Positions 22,366 through 34,700 of a stretch of DNA of 64,000 nt are shown in pieces. The notes beneath the pieces are model-generated. The model saw only the letters and a list, made by a program, of their open reading frames with translations, was not told where the DNA came from and made no database searches. The translations under genes were made by a program, and so were the position numbers. The DNA lies in NCBI GenBank assembly GCA_949126835.1, contig OX421497.1, forward strand, positions 5,092,636 through 5,156,635. The letters run 5' to 3'. The DNA is from Anisus vortex. Taxonomy: Eukaryota > Mollusca > Gastropoda > Planorbidae. Position 1 is the first letter of the stretch, and each line of letters starts with the position of its first letter.

Positions 22366-24875
22366 ATGCATCTTCAGGCGCCATCCATAATGCGGCTTTT
22401 CCAGCCACGAGCTCTGCCTACAGAATCTGGCCAGCACAAAGGCCCAGAGCTAGACAGTAAGCTGAAACTATTGAAGCAGACGAGCCAACTTGTTAAGGAG
22501 AAAGGACAAAGGGTGGCAACTCCAGACAAGGTCAGCTACGTAACTATTTACATAAGCTCGGCGTCTTCTTTACCAAAGGAGAAATACAAATAGCTACATT
22601 TTTTAAGCAACAGTCTCCCAAATCGTTTAACCCAATGCATTGTAGCTATAATAATAATAATTACAGATGGATACCCGGTAGTAAGGTATCTCTTGAATAG
22701 CATGTCGGCCCTTGGGTTTTGTAGGCTAAAGCAGCGTCCACGAGCATAGGCATACAAGCGGATGTGTGGCCAACACAGTGTTCAGTCGCTTTTTTACTTT
22801 TCCACTTCAACTAATGTAATGTACTTATCCGAATTGGTCAGACTAATAGACGCATTGCCTGGAATGAATTCATTACCACCCCTACACCTCAATAAATTGA
22901 CAGTAAAGTAACTTTATGTAGCCTAAATATAACATATTATAAGATCATAGGCCTACTATATTATCCTACAAATAAAACGAAACTATAATGCGACGAGGGG
23001 ACACGGTGGACAGTGCGTTCGGTTGGCGTACCGAAGGTTCTGGGTACGAATCCTGGTGAAGGCTAGGGTGGTTTTTTTCCCGTGACTCGAGGGTGTCCCA
23101 GCTCTGATGATTACCTGACGTTAGTTGGGTTAAAGTAAAGGCGATTGGGTATTGTGCTGGCCACACAATCCCCTAGCATTCCGTGGCCACAGAAACTGTT
23201 GAACGCTGCTTCCCTGGTCCTATGATCAATTTTGTCCGACGGGTACTTCACTACATTGCGACTACCGGATCATCGAGCTGCTTCAATAGTGTCAGTTTGA
23301 CCTCAGATAACTACTGTATTGTTACATAATTAGCACGAAATCTTTTTTTAAATTATTAAATCTATAATACTAGTATCTGGGGCTGTATGTAAATTATGTC
23401 TAGAGTCTATACATGCCCACGCGTAGACTATAACGTAACCTTTGACCTCATTTCTAAAGGTGGCCATCTTGGAACTCGCCAGCAACTTCGAGAAGAGAAA
23501 GCTAGGCAAGCAGCAGCAGATCTTGACCGACATCACGAGGCGCTGTCGAGAGCAAGAAGTCAACGACTTGTCCGCCAGGCTGACCTCGAAGTGTGACCTG
23601 GCGCCTACGCCACGCGGGACGAGCGACGGCGCCTTCTACATGAGCAAGCACTTCAGCTCAGACGGGCTCTCGGATCTTTACGCTGACTCTATTTTGTATG
23701 CAGGTATCACTTGTGGCAATGTCGTAAAATATATATTGGCGCCAACATTTTCAAAATAGTCTCGACATTTTAAACCATTGAAAACAATGGCTACTTTCCC
23801 GCGTAAAGTCTTGTTTGACGTCCTATTCAGTGTGTTGGGCAGCATTAGTCATATGTAGGCCCCTATGGAAAGTAGGGTCTGTCAATTGGTAAATAAGTGG
23901 AGTCTTCTAGTCCCAAGTAATACTATATATTAATACAACACAAAAATATACTAAAATATCTACTCATTCGCAATGCAATAAATTTCTTATCAATTGGCAT
24001 TCAGGAATGGAATGGGTTGCTTGAACTTGGAGCCGATATAGGGCAGATTGATGTTATTTTCAGAAGGGGCCATTTCTGAATTCTACGAGAGTATATTATA
24101 TTGTCTTCCACTTTTGCATTTCCCTCTTGTTTTCCATAAGCACATTATATTTGTCTGATATTAGGCCAGGACTCAAATATTGACAGACTATTGGGCCAAT
24201 ATAGGGTGCTGTTAACTAGAAAGAAGTGTTACCTAAACTCAACAATACGCATACATCACAAAGGCTATAATATATAACGTATATATTTTATTATGTAATT
24301 ATGCGTTCGTATACCTTCACCCAGGGACAACAGTATCTGAAATCTCGCCACAGGACAAGTCTTACAAGTTCTTCCCGGCCAGAACTAAACTACGTCATCA
24401 AAGACTTAGAACCAGTGACGACCTTACTGACTTGCATACTTCAGACTCGACCAAATCGAGCAGCGTCCAAACTCATTTAACGCAGCACCAATCTTCAGAC
24501 AAGATTATGCTGCCCGATGACACGTTATTGTCTAAAGCATCTTACGGCCTTCACCGAAGGCGTCGGCATCTTAAAAACACGAAAGGGGCAGTAAAATCTA
24601 CATCTGCCTCTCCAACTTTGCTACCTGGACTAAACTACGTACATTTAGGTATGAGTGACCGCGGCACTCATGTCACTGCTGTTCAAAAACCAATCAGCTA
24701 CTCTTCGGATAATGTCGCTATTTCTCACGGGATCGCCAGCGAAAGCGAGATTTCATCACGTAAATTTGAACAGCCAATGGCCAAGAGCTTTATTCCCCGT
24801 CACGTTCCCAGCATGCCTCGTGTGCCTAGCATCGAGTCCATTGGACGCGCATTCGCTCAGAGTTATAACGTATGA
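22366..24875 (+). CDS. Unrecognised 319-residue protein, three exons
   Basis: Exons 22366-22530, 23460-23703 and 24325-24875 join with GT/AG borders and matching phases (0, then 1) to give 319 residues. I do not recognise the family. Residues 28-110 are rich in charged residues with helix-like spacing (KLKLLKQTSQLVKEKG; LELASNFEKRKLGKQQQIL; ITRRCREQEVNDLSARL) and may form a short coiled coil. Residues 138-319 are Ser/Thr/His/Arg-rich and probably disordered, with a basic cluster HRRRRHLK near 207. The C-terminus is RAFAQSYNV. No signal peptide or membrane segment is seen. The start at 22366 is the first in-frame ATG; an ATG eight codons later is an alternative. No AATAAA was found just downstream. 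Real coding is supported by phase agreement and near-random third positions, not by homology. Confidence 0.75.
22725..22870 (-). repeat. SINE family 1, degraded fragment in an intron
   Basis: Family phrases GATGTGTGGCCAACACAGTG and CAACTAATGTAATGTAC are recognisable in the minus orientation, but the head is lost. Lies in intron 1 of the 319-residue gene. Confidence 0.5.
22993..23270 (+). repeat. SINE family 1, nearly full length
   Basis: Head GTGGACAGTGCGTTCGGTTG (A-box region), B box GGTACGAATCC, the family body GAGGGTGTCCCAGCTCTGAT, TGTGCTGGCCACACAATC and the tail GACGGGTACTTCACTAC. Lies in intron 1 of the 319-residue gene, in the gene's own direction. Confidence 0.85.
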
Positions 24876-25114
24876 ATAACTACAAAACTGTAAATATTTG
24901 TTGTTTCTTTTAAAATGACATTTATAATGCAGAAAGAAGCATTGAAATACCCAGTGTGAGTTGAGTTATATAGACCTAACTATGTATATGATATATGGTC
25001 TAATTATCGATTTGAAAATGTAATCTCGTATCTACGTTTACTACTTATACAGTTTATTGCCTAAAATCATATTTTCTGCTCACATTCACAGATGCTGTAG
25101 TTGGTCTCCTACCT

Positions 25115-25610
25115 ACGTACACATCCCGTAGTCTGTTGGACTGTTGGTGCGCCACAGATTACATGTGCAGCAGCCCCCCCCCCTCCAGTCTTTCAGCCCT
25201 TCTCATTGCGTCGCACAGCTTTACTCCTGTCCACTCAGTGATGTTGTCCTCACATCGTTTCCTTTGTCTCCCTCCTCTGATGGTGCACACGAGTTTTGGC
25301 AAGCACTCTTGTTACATACCATTCTAACTTTCTTTTTTTGACTATAGCCAGCAGGTCGTTGTATTGTCCAATTTTCCTGGATAATCATTCTTTGTGGCTG
25401 CTCATTGGAGATGTGGTCTTTATAGCAGATGCCGAGAAGGCTTCTAATTCTAAAGCATCTAAATCTCCATGGCATTGATCTTTTCTAGCTGAGCTGTTCA
25501 TGTCCAGGACTCACAAGCATATATAAGAACATGGAGAGGACCAGTGAGCGAATCAGCCTAATTTTGGTGCCGAGGGCTAAGTTCTTGTCTCTCCATAATA
25601 TCAGAAATAT
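25115..25610 (-). pseudogene. LINE reverse-transcriptase C-terminal relic
   Basis: The minus strand encodes FRIRSLLGICYKDHISNEQ, close to the 'RRLLGISYKDHVTNE' block common in RTE/CR1-like non-LTR retrotransposons, followed by a decayed KKKVRM block ('KKRKLKWYGHV'). Frameshifts and stops break it. It lies downstream of the 319-residue gene. Upstream parts of the LINE are absent, as expected for a 5'-truncated copy. Confidence 0.75.
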
Positions 25611-26092
25611 TAGGCCTCAATAGAAGAAAAAAGAACGTGAAGGTGCGTGATTGGTACTAATGTAGCAAAATGATTTTCCAATAGCCATAAGTACCCTTAA
25701 TGATTTTTTCTGGGCCAGAGTTTCATATAAAGTATAATAAAGCTCACAATTATTATTATTTTTCTCAAAGCACTTAAAAAAAGTGTTATGAAGTCATCAC
25801 AATCCACATCCAAACAACGGGATTTTCGAGAAGAACAATTGATATTTTGGCTCATATGGTTTAAGTTTTAAAAACTGTGACCCCAAGAAGCCGCCTTTTA
25901 CTTTTATTTAAACCAGGGATTCATGGTTGCTCTGTGTTTTTATACTTAAATCTCCAGGACTCACTGGCATATATATATATTACTATTACCACCAAACTTG
26001 TTATTGTACATTAAATATTCGTTTTCTAAAAATAATACTTTTACTTGTATTTTGTAAGCATTTGTAATGAGTATGCTTTGAATGTCTAGTAA

Positions 26093-26322
26093 AAAAAGTA
26101 AATTATCGATCCATAGGGCAGGTGAAGAAGCGTTCACCAATTTCTGTGGCCCAAGCAAGCTAGGGGATTGTGTGGCCAGCACAATGCCCAAACTCACTTT
26201 ACTGCAACCAAAGTCAGGTACCTGTCAGAGCTGGGTAGACTCGGGGAACGAATATCCTATCCTTCACCAGGATTCAAACCTTAGGTACGCCAGTCGAACA
26301 CACTGCCTGACTGCCTCTCGAC
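26093..26322 (-). repeat. SINE family 1, nearly full length
   Basis: In the minus orientation: the B-box region GGTTTGAATCCTGGTGAAGG, CTACCCAGCTCTGACAGGTA and GGCATTGTGCTGGCCACACA. The head lies near 26320 and the tail near 26093. Confidence 0.8.
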
Positions 26323-26434
26323 CAACAAGCACCATTTTTATCATTTATGTCTATAGCTGTACTATCTTGAGGTTCTCTTAGTAATTCATTTTCTCTAGTA
26401 AATTAATATAAAAAAGTACACCTCCATTTACACC

Positions 26435-26690
26435 ATGTAGGCTAGTAAAGCACCATTCACCTGTTACTGTGACCACAACAAAGGGATTGTGTGGCCAGCA
26501 TGATATCTGGTAAACTACCCCCCCCTCCCAACTAATTTCATTTCAGGTACACATCAGACTCAGAACTGGGTAGACCCAGAAACGTGGTCTTGGTAATACA
26601 AAACCAACTTGGCATTGGGTGGTGACTAGATTCGAACCAGACCAGAATGAAAGCCATTCTGAACATACTACGAGAAAACCACTGTGTCCT
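26435..26690 (-). repeat. SINE family 1, diverged copy
   Basis: Family phrases in minus orientation: GGTTCGAATCTAGTCACCAC, GGGTCTACCCAGTTCTGAGT and TGCTGGCCACACAATCCC. About 120 bp from the preceding copy and in the same orientation, so the two may descend from a tandem insertion. Confidence 0.7.
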
Positions 26691-26699
26691 TTAAAAAGC

Positions 26700-28797
26700 A
26701 GAGTTTGAAAAAAAAAAAGCCTTAACAATTTAGGAACGAGGACCTCTGAAAGTGCAGTTGTTTTGTTTATGTCTGAAAAAAAACTTCCAATGAGAAAATA
26801 ATAGGGTTGGACAAAGGCGGGGTTCCTGAAATCATCTGAAAAATTCTCTCATTCCCAAAGCTTTGCTGTACAATTCGTAAACCAATTTTCACCGGCATGT
26901 GTGTCACATTTTACTATTAAATGGAAGTGTGTATATAGGTAAGACCAAATCAAAAAAATAATTTGTGAATGTTTATTAAGTACTTGTTTAAGAAGAAAAA
27001 CTTGGAATTTATTCACGACTTCTCAAATTAACTACATGGTTATTCACTTGTTATAAAATTTTACAAAGTATATTTGTATGTGTGTGAAATTTACAATAAT
27101 TTTCTCCATACTATCCCGAACCGTATGGGAATTGGGAAGCTAAGAGTGATAAATTATCACCTGTAAAAAAAAAGTATAATCAATAATGTAAACAACACAT
27201 TATGTTAATGTTCAAATAAAAGTATTATTATACAGGTCAGGGAGATCTTTAAAAAAACTTGTTCATTAATACAAACTACATTATAGTGCATAATATAATG
27301 TATACTGTTACACTACTAATAAAGTACTAAGGCCAACTTTTGAAAAAACAAACATTGTGTAAATAAAAATAAACAACTATTTTCAAAATAATTGTATGTT
27401 TCTCTCAAATTGTTTCGTTTTGATTGCAGATACAAATGATACAATTTTATATTTTTTTTAGCTGAGCAAACTTTTCCTAAGAATTAAGACAGCATTTCAC
27501 TATTTTAGTTTAAAGCAGAAGTATATATACAGAACTTGTGTTTTCATGTTGATCGCCCTTGACGAATAGTTGCTGAAGGAATAAGGAAGCATGCTCCACT
27601 ACTGAGATTGAAACCTGTAATGTACAGATATACGAGGCCCGAGCCAGGTCTCATTAATTAAGGACTCGGCACAAAGCCAGGGGTGGAAGGGCCCAAATGT
27701 TACAAGTGGTCCCAAGAGGCTGTCTGTCCTCTTGGCGTGGGGAAACCAAGAGTCTCAGTCAGGAAGAAAACCTCCACCCCTTGTACGCTGGCCTAATCTC
27801 GCACATGGTTGGGCTCTGGGCCCGGTGCTTTGAACTTCAAGGACTCTTATTTCCACAAAACTGTCATACCTGTCCAATTCAGACACCTAAAAACACAACA
27901 TAAAATATTTACAGTATGGTCATATAAAAAACAACAACACAAGTCAACAACAAATGAAAAAGCAAACATGACAATTGATAGCAGACAAACCACAAAGTTC
28001 TCCTTCAAGTTCAAGCATCTGCTTCATACAACAGGGTTCTTACTCTGTTTTTTAAATATATTTATATTAATAAAAGATGGGTCTTTTATTAACAACTTAA
28101 CTGGATCTACATAGTTAGTCACTTATACACAAGTAAAAAAAAAAGTTTTATAGTATTTTTCACAGGACTTTGTCCATTTTAATTTTAGTAAAAAACTTTT
28201 CGAAAGCATATGAACCCCTGTATATTTTCACACGACTTTGTCCATTTTAGTAAAAAACTTTTTGAAGTTTATGAACCCCTGTATAAACCAAATAAAGAGA
28301 AGCTGTTCAAGACGTATATAGGACAGCTGAAACCAGAGAAAAAAGTACAAGTAAAAAAAAGAAGCAATTTGCATTATCAAGTCAACAAATACTAAATTTT
28401 TTTACACTATTTGCAGAGGGTAAGAAAAAGTTATTTCTACTTTTCTACAGTTTTCGTACTGATTAAAAATGTATGTTTATGTTCAATATATTTTGTGTCC
28501 TGTATTGTCAAATTATAGCAACATCCACACACACTATATAAAAATTATGTCATTTGCCCAAAACATTCCCGACCAGTACAAATCTCTGATATGATACACC
28601 CAGTACAGTCACTCAATACATTCGTCCTTAAACAACAAAACAAGAAGAAAAACAAAATGGATAAGTATAAATATAATCCATTAAGAATACAAAACACTGG
28701 TCCAACCAGACCTTTTGAGAATCCTTGACAAATTGGCATTTTATAATACGAGTCACAGATATGGGGTTTTGTGGGGGAGGGGGGGGGGCAGCTCAGA
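26700..28797. other. Intergenic stretch downstream of INCENP
   Basis: Mostly AT-rich with no recognised exon. The interval 27630-27840 is GC-richer and unidentified. About 28155-28285 holds a duplication of roughly 65 bp sharing GACTTTGTCCATTTTA and TATGAACCCCTGTATA; similar phrases recur at about 4500, 30440, 33440 and 41780, suggesting another dispersed element. The INCENP 3' UTR must start at 28797 and run leftward, but no clear poly(A) signal was found. Confidence 0.35.
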
Positions 28798-31700
28798 TCA
28801 GTTCCATATAGCAGAGCTTGTCCGCTCCTTGTATCTGCGCTTCTTGGTCCCCGCGAATATTTTCTCCAAATCAGGCAGCTCCAAGCAGCAGTGCCTGAAC
28901 ACGGTGAACAAGTCTGGAGGGTTGGCGTGCTGTCGAATCAGGGCAACATTCAAATCTATACCTGCAATTAGACAATTTCATTTTTTAAAAAGCTATGATA
29001 AAAAAAATTGAAAGAGCATGATAATTAGCTAAAACAAAACCTATATACTTTGCTCTCCTGCTAAATTTTTTAAACACTCTTTTCATCCGAATAACTATAT
29101 ATGCCAATTGTTTACAAGGGGGAAAACATTTCATTAACTTAAGTTTCAAGTATGAACAGTTATATATAGATGTACACTTGTACACGCAACAATTTTAAAG
29201 TGGCAATGTTATACAAACTAAGAGAAACCAAACAAGATGATTCAAATTTACATAAATTGTTAACAGTAAAGCTTAAATCCATAGGGAAATTTTTAAAAAT
29301 GTATTGCTGAGTAAAAGCAAATGAATGGGGACAAAGTCAGGTACAGTGTACTACAACCATTATTTGCCTTTGTGTATTTATTTACGTCTTTCTTGGAGTT
29401 ACATATTAAATAAACTAGAAGGTAGGGTTATTACCTAAAAGTTAAGTTTTGATTTAACATAAGAGACATGGTCAAGAAATCATATCAAAAGCAGGACTTT
29501 CGTGGAGATGACTATGAAATGATTAAATCCAAACATTGCAAGCAGGTTGACCTGCCCCATCTAGCGGAGGTCTTGACAAAGGAGAGTCTTAAATCTAGAC
29601 ACATCACTACTTGAGGTATCTACAGAACCAGAATCAACTTTCAAAGAGCTTAACCAAGAGTTGTGATATGCAGAACATTTATTTGCCATTAAACTATCCC
29701 CCCCCCCCCCTGGATTAAACTGGTGAATTCCAATATCTTAGTAATTTCTAACAGTGCATGCAGTAGAAATTTCTTTTCTGATTCTAGGCTTCAATGAGTA
29801 CTCCCCTCATCCAAACTGGTTAACAGTACAAAGGACAATAGGACAAGTGATGTTAATAGTCGAACCTGTGGCCCATTTTGGAATCTGTTTCTTTGGTGCT
29901 TCATCGTCGTCTGTTGATTCGTCAGAACCAATGTCTTCAATGTTGTAGTTGTCAGAATCTTTGTTGGGGACATTTGTTTTTTTCTCTTTCACAGGCGTTA
30001 AGTCATAACTAGCGAAGGAATAAAAAAACAATATACCGGTACATTTCTATTTCATTTCTATTAGGATACCTTTTTGTATTCGCTGTACAAGTTTGTCTAT
30101 GTACTGATATTGTTTGGCTTACAAAAATATTGAATTATATTCTAGATTAAGATATTTTGTTTAAATTTTATTACTGAAAGGTACAGTACAACTGTATTCT
30201 ATAAACTTGCTTACAATGAGTGTATACAGGTAGTCCAAATTAAAAAAAAATCATTTGGGGATGGTTTTTAGGTACCCATAGAATTATTTTTTTAAAAAAG
30301 AAATGACGACAAAATAAGACGTGTGGACTCCTTAAAAAAAACTACCTAGTTAGTAACTAACTTTAAAAAAAAAGTAAAAATAATATTTTTCATGCTAATT
30401 TGTATAAACTGGCAAAATGTACACATTTTCCAAAAAACTTGCCCAATTTTCCCAATCCGTATGAACCTGTGGCTAAAGTAATTCACATAAAGAACATAAC
30501 ATATAAGCATAGTTTTCAGTTTAACCTCTTAAATACTGTGGACGTCACCAACTCCGCACACTTAAATACAGAGGACGTCACATGGACGTCATAAATAATA
30601 AAGAAATGGTAACAATATGCCAAGTCAGCAGATATTTATATTAAAAACCTGTGGTAGTTGAAGTAATGGGTTAACTACCTGTTCAAAGATTTGTCTTGAG
30701 TGGCTGACTGATTCACCAAGCAGGCACTACTTGTGTTGGTTTTTAATGTATTATTGTGCTTGTTGATCAACTTTTGCAGCTCCAGCCTCTGTGCCTCAGC
30801 CTGCGCACATGTTTTTTTCTCCTCTTCTTGTTGCTTCAAGCGTTCCTTTTCCTAGTAAATAAAAAGTGGGAATGAAAAAATACAAATACTTCTCATGGAA
30901 CAAATGAAATGAAATAATGTGCATTTCAATGAAAAGCTAAAAACACAACAGGTTTTGTTCAGGTTGGTCCAAAGTCTATCCAGCTCTGATGAGGGAAGAC
31001 AGTTATGCACTGTGTCAACCTCATAAAGGTTCTGTAGTGGCACGACGACTCTGCAGCAAGCTTGACTCTGCAGCAAGCTTGACTCTGCAGCAAGCTTGAC
31101 AAGACTACCAATGGTATTGGGTTCAAAGGCTAGGATTTTTGCCTGGGTCTTGAGGGATTTCACTGATGGCTACCTGGCATTAAAGTTGGGCATTGTGCTG
31201 GCCATACAGTCCCCCAACACGCCATAGCCCTACACATTAATTTGGTCAAACGGGGGATACTTTACAAGGAATGAAGTTTAGGTTTTAGACACTTTCATAA
31301 CCAAAATAAACAACAACAAAAAACAAGTGAATTTTGCTTAAATGATCCCAAAGGGGAAATGTCATTTTTTTTTTGGTTTTAGAATAAAGAAAAGTGAAAT
31401 CTTAACTCATTTGCTACTAACCTACTTTCCAAAGACACCCGGGAAAGTACTAGCCAAAGGGAAGGAACTCCGTTTTAAATTTAGTAAATTATTTTTAAAT
31501 ATTTTTTTTTAATAATTAAATATTCCCCAAAGTGAATAAAAATTACATCTTAAAATAGATAAATATCTTAGCTTTCTGGAAATGTATACTTTTATACATA
31601 AAAAATGCCGAATTATCGGTAGAATCATTCGCTGAGTGTTGAGACCCTATGATTTGGCTACATATTTTCTCTAGGCCTAGCGTCAAAGTCCGATAAAGTA

Positions 31701-34700
31701 TAATAAAGCCCAAAAATCGAGTTGAAATGGAAATTTATCTAAGTCTATATCTGCAGCATCCTTATTATCAGAACTGTTGTTAAATGTTATATTCGGATGT
31801 ATAGAGCTATCGATTAATAAAGTAAAAAATGAAAGACGAAGGCTATAAAAAAAGTTTTACAAGACGAAAGGCAAGTGAAAAATACCCGATTTTTTTACGC
31901 GCATAGCAAAAAAACGAAACTAGATAAAAACATCCGGTTTTTATTAACGAAACAGACTATATTCCTACTTTTTAAAAGCCGTGTTTGCAGTAAAATAAAA
32001 CCCCAGAACGCATGTAGAAAAAAAATCAAGAAACGACAATGTTAGCCACACACGTGGCCGGCGCGTTTGGGCGCATTAGTACGGAGGGGGGTATGTCGCA
32101 TTCAGTCGCGGTAGTAGCAAATGAGTTAAAACCACTTATACAAAGAAATATTGGATAAATTGAAAAGTTTGAGAATACCTGCTCTGCCAATTTACGCAAT
32201 CTTTCTTCTTCATCTTGCTTCCTCCTGGCATCAGCTTCCAATTGTTTCTTGAGTCTGGAGGATAATGAAATTTTTTTATGTAGTAATTATACACTGTACT
32301 ATTTTAAACCTTCTCCCACCGACCTAGTTTCATGCTAGCATACCTTCATTACCGCCAATTATTTGACTAATTACTCCCCACGGTCCAGACTTCATTTTAG
32401 AATGGCTGAAACATTGATAGGGTTCCAAATTAAATTTGTACTTCTTTAGTTGAAAAAGTGATGATGACATGTAGAGAGTAATTTGTTTTAAAATTAAACG
32501 CCTAACTTATTAGAATAATCAGACTCTTTCACAATTTGGATTTATTCTTAATATTAAAAAAATTTAATCATTGGAAATTCTGAGAAATATTTCACAGAAC
32601 AATCTGCCTTAGTGGAATAGTCTGTTTAGCCCCCAAACATCCGGAATGGTGAAATCTCTGATTAAAATTGCCATATACACCAGGAATGAAAGTCCCACAA
32701 ATGATATTTTTTGTACATGTATATTGAACATATTTTACTTTTTAAAAAGTTTTCTTTACAAATTTCATGTTTTTTCAATCTTTTACAAGATTGCAAGCAA
32801 CATTTTTTCAGTGCTAATTTAGAAGTTTGGCCCTTGCTGATATCTTAGAAAATCTATCCTTCACTCATACCAACCTGAGTTTTTGTCTTTCTTTTTCTTC
32901 CTTTAATCTTGCTTCCATCATTTTCTCATTCTGCGCCAGCTGGTCCTCAATTTTCTTGTTCAGCCTCTCTTTCAGTTCCTGTTCTTCCTTGAGCCGCTTC
33001 TCTTTAATTTCTGCCACCTTGCGCTCCTTCTCCTCTCTTTGTCTGGATGGAAACAATAGGTTAGAGATTAAAAGTTGAAGACATCAGGGTTCTTACTCTG
33101 ATATAATTTCCAAAATACGTACTTTACTGGTATAGTATTTTTGTGTGTCTTTAAGTAAACCAGCAGTATATCTTGGTAGTCAGATTGGAACTTTTTACAC
33201 AGCGATTGTTTTTTTCCAGCACTATTAGAAACTACCCGGTCAAAAGATTCCTTGTGACACAGTTATTAACAATGTTGTAATGTTTGTTTTTTTTAAATAA
33301 AAATGTTTCAGGCTGCTTTGTCCATTTGAGAAAAATTCAAAAATATTTACAATACTTTGATTAATTTTCCCAAAACTTGAAAAACAAAAAACGTGAAAAA
33401 CAAGTCAGTATTCTGGAAAAAATATAAAACTTTCCCAACTCATAGTATGTTGGGTGCACGGCGGCCAAGTGGCAGTGCATTCAACTGGCGTACCAAAGGT
33501 CCTGGGTTCAAATCCTGTGAAGGCTAGGATTTTTTTCCCAGGTCTGGAGGGTGTCCTTGAGTCTACCCAGCTCTAATAGGTACCTGACTTTAGTTGGGGT
33601 GAAGTCAGGCGGCTGTGCAATGTGCTGGCCACACAATCACCTAGTACGCCATGGCCACGCTGCTTCACCGACCCTATGGTCAATGGTATGAGGGGTACTT
33701 TACTTTACTATAGCATGTTACACAATATTCCTAACATAGCATGATACACAATATTTTTAACAGCAAATTGTTTCATTTGTGCAGCACTGAACATTGCCAT
33801 GGCTTAGTGAACTCAGTTCCACATATCACAATTCATGATGGTCCATGCATTTTGGATTTACTCAAGTTCTAGTGGAATTTAAGCATGCAAAGCATTTCAC
33901 ACACCAATCTTTCAAGAAATAATTTACATTCCCATTGAAAAGAGATGCTCTCAAATCAACTTACTTAAAACAAACAACAACAACAAAGAACTGAACATTG
34001 ATACTGCTTACTAATAACAAAATGTACTATTCATGTTGAGACTTTGGTTACCCAAAATTTGCTTAGGATAGCAGGTAATATAATGTGTACGTTTTTATTC
34101 CAACTTATTGTCCAAGTGAAAACAACTTTTAACTTGTTCACAAAGTTTAACAAAAACAATTCATGAAATCTTCTTTGTGAACGTAAATAAATAGATAAGA
34201 TAGCTAAATGAATTTATCCATCCATCCCTGTGGCACTACAGCCCATGTAGGGCTTTGGCCTGCTTCACCACCTCCTTCCATTCGGGCCTATCCCGAATTT
34301 ATCACCATTGCTATTAAGAAGAAAGTTTACACCCATGACAATTGTTTTTTTTAGACTTATTTGAACTATCTACGTTTTATTTCAGACTCATGGACAGCTT
34401 GTTTAAAACTCCCAGTGTGGCTGGACACAAAAAGAAGTACCTGGGAGTGCTCTCTCATTTGAATCCTTGGCGTCTTCTTTATGGAACAATTTACCTCAGA
34501 CACCAAGAGAATCTGAGACTACAGAGTATTTAAAAAAAAAGAGCTTACAGACCTTTCTCATTTGCCAGTGGCTGTGTGCCTTACATACTAATACATCTGA
34601 CACTACAATTCACACGAGAGCGCTCTGAGCATGCTAAATTTAATAGCACGGAATGAAGTGCGATAAAAATTACCGTTATAATTATTTGATAACTTGAGTT

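Noticed and set aside
33453..33540. Functional tRNA gene
   Set aside because: A and B boxes are present, but the cloverleaf stems do not pair well and the same head recurs with a common non-tRNA body; it is a SINE. The heads at 17945, 44255 and 46195 were rejected on the same grounds.
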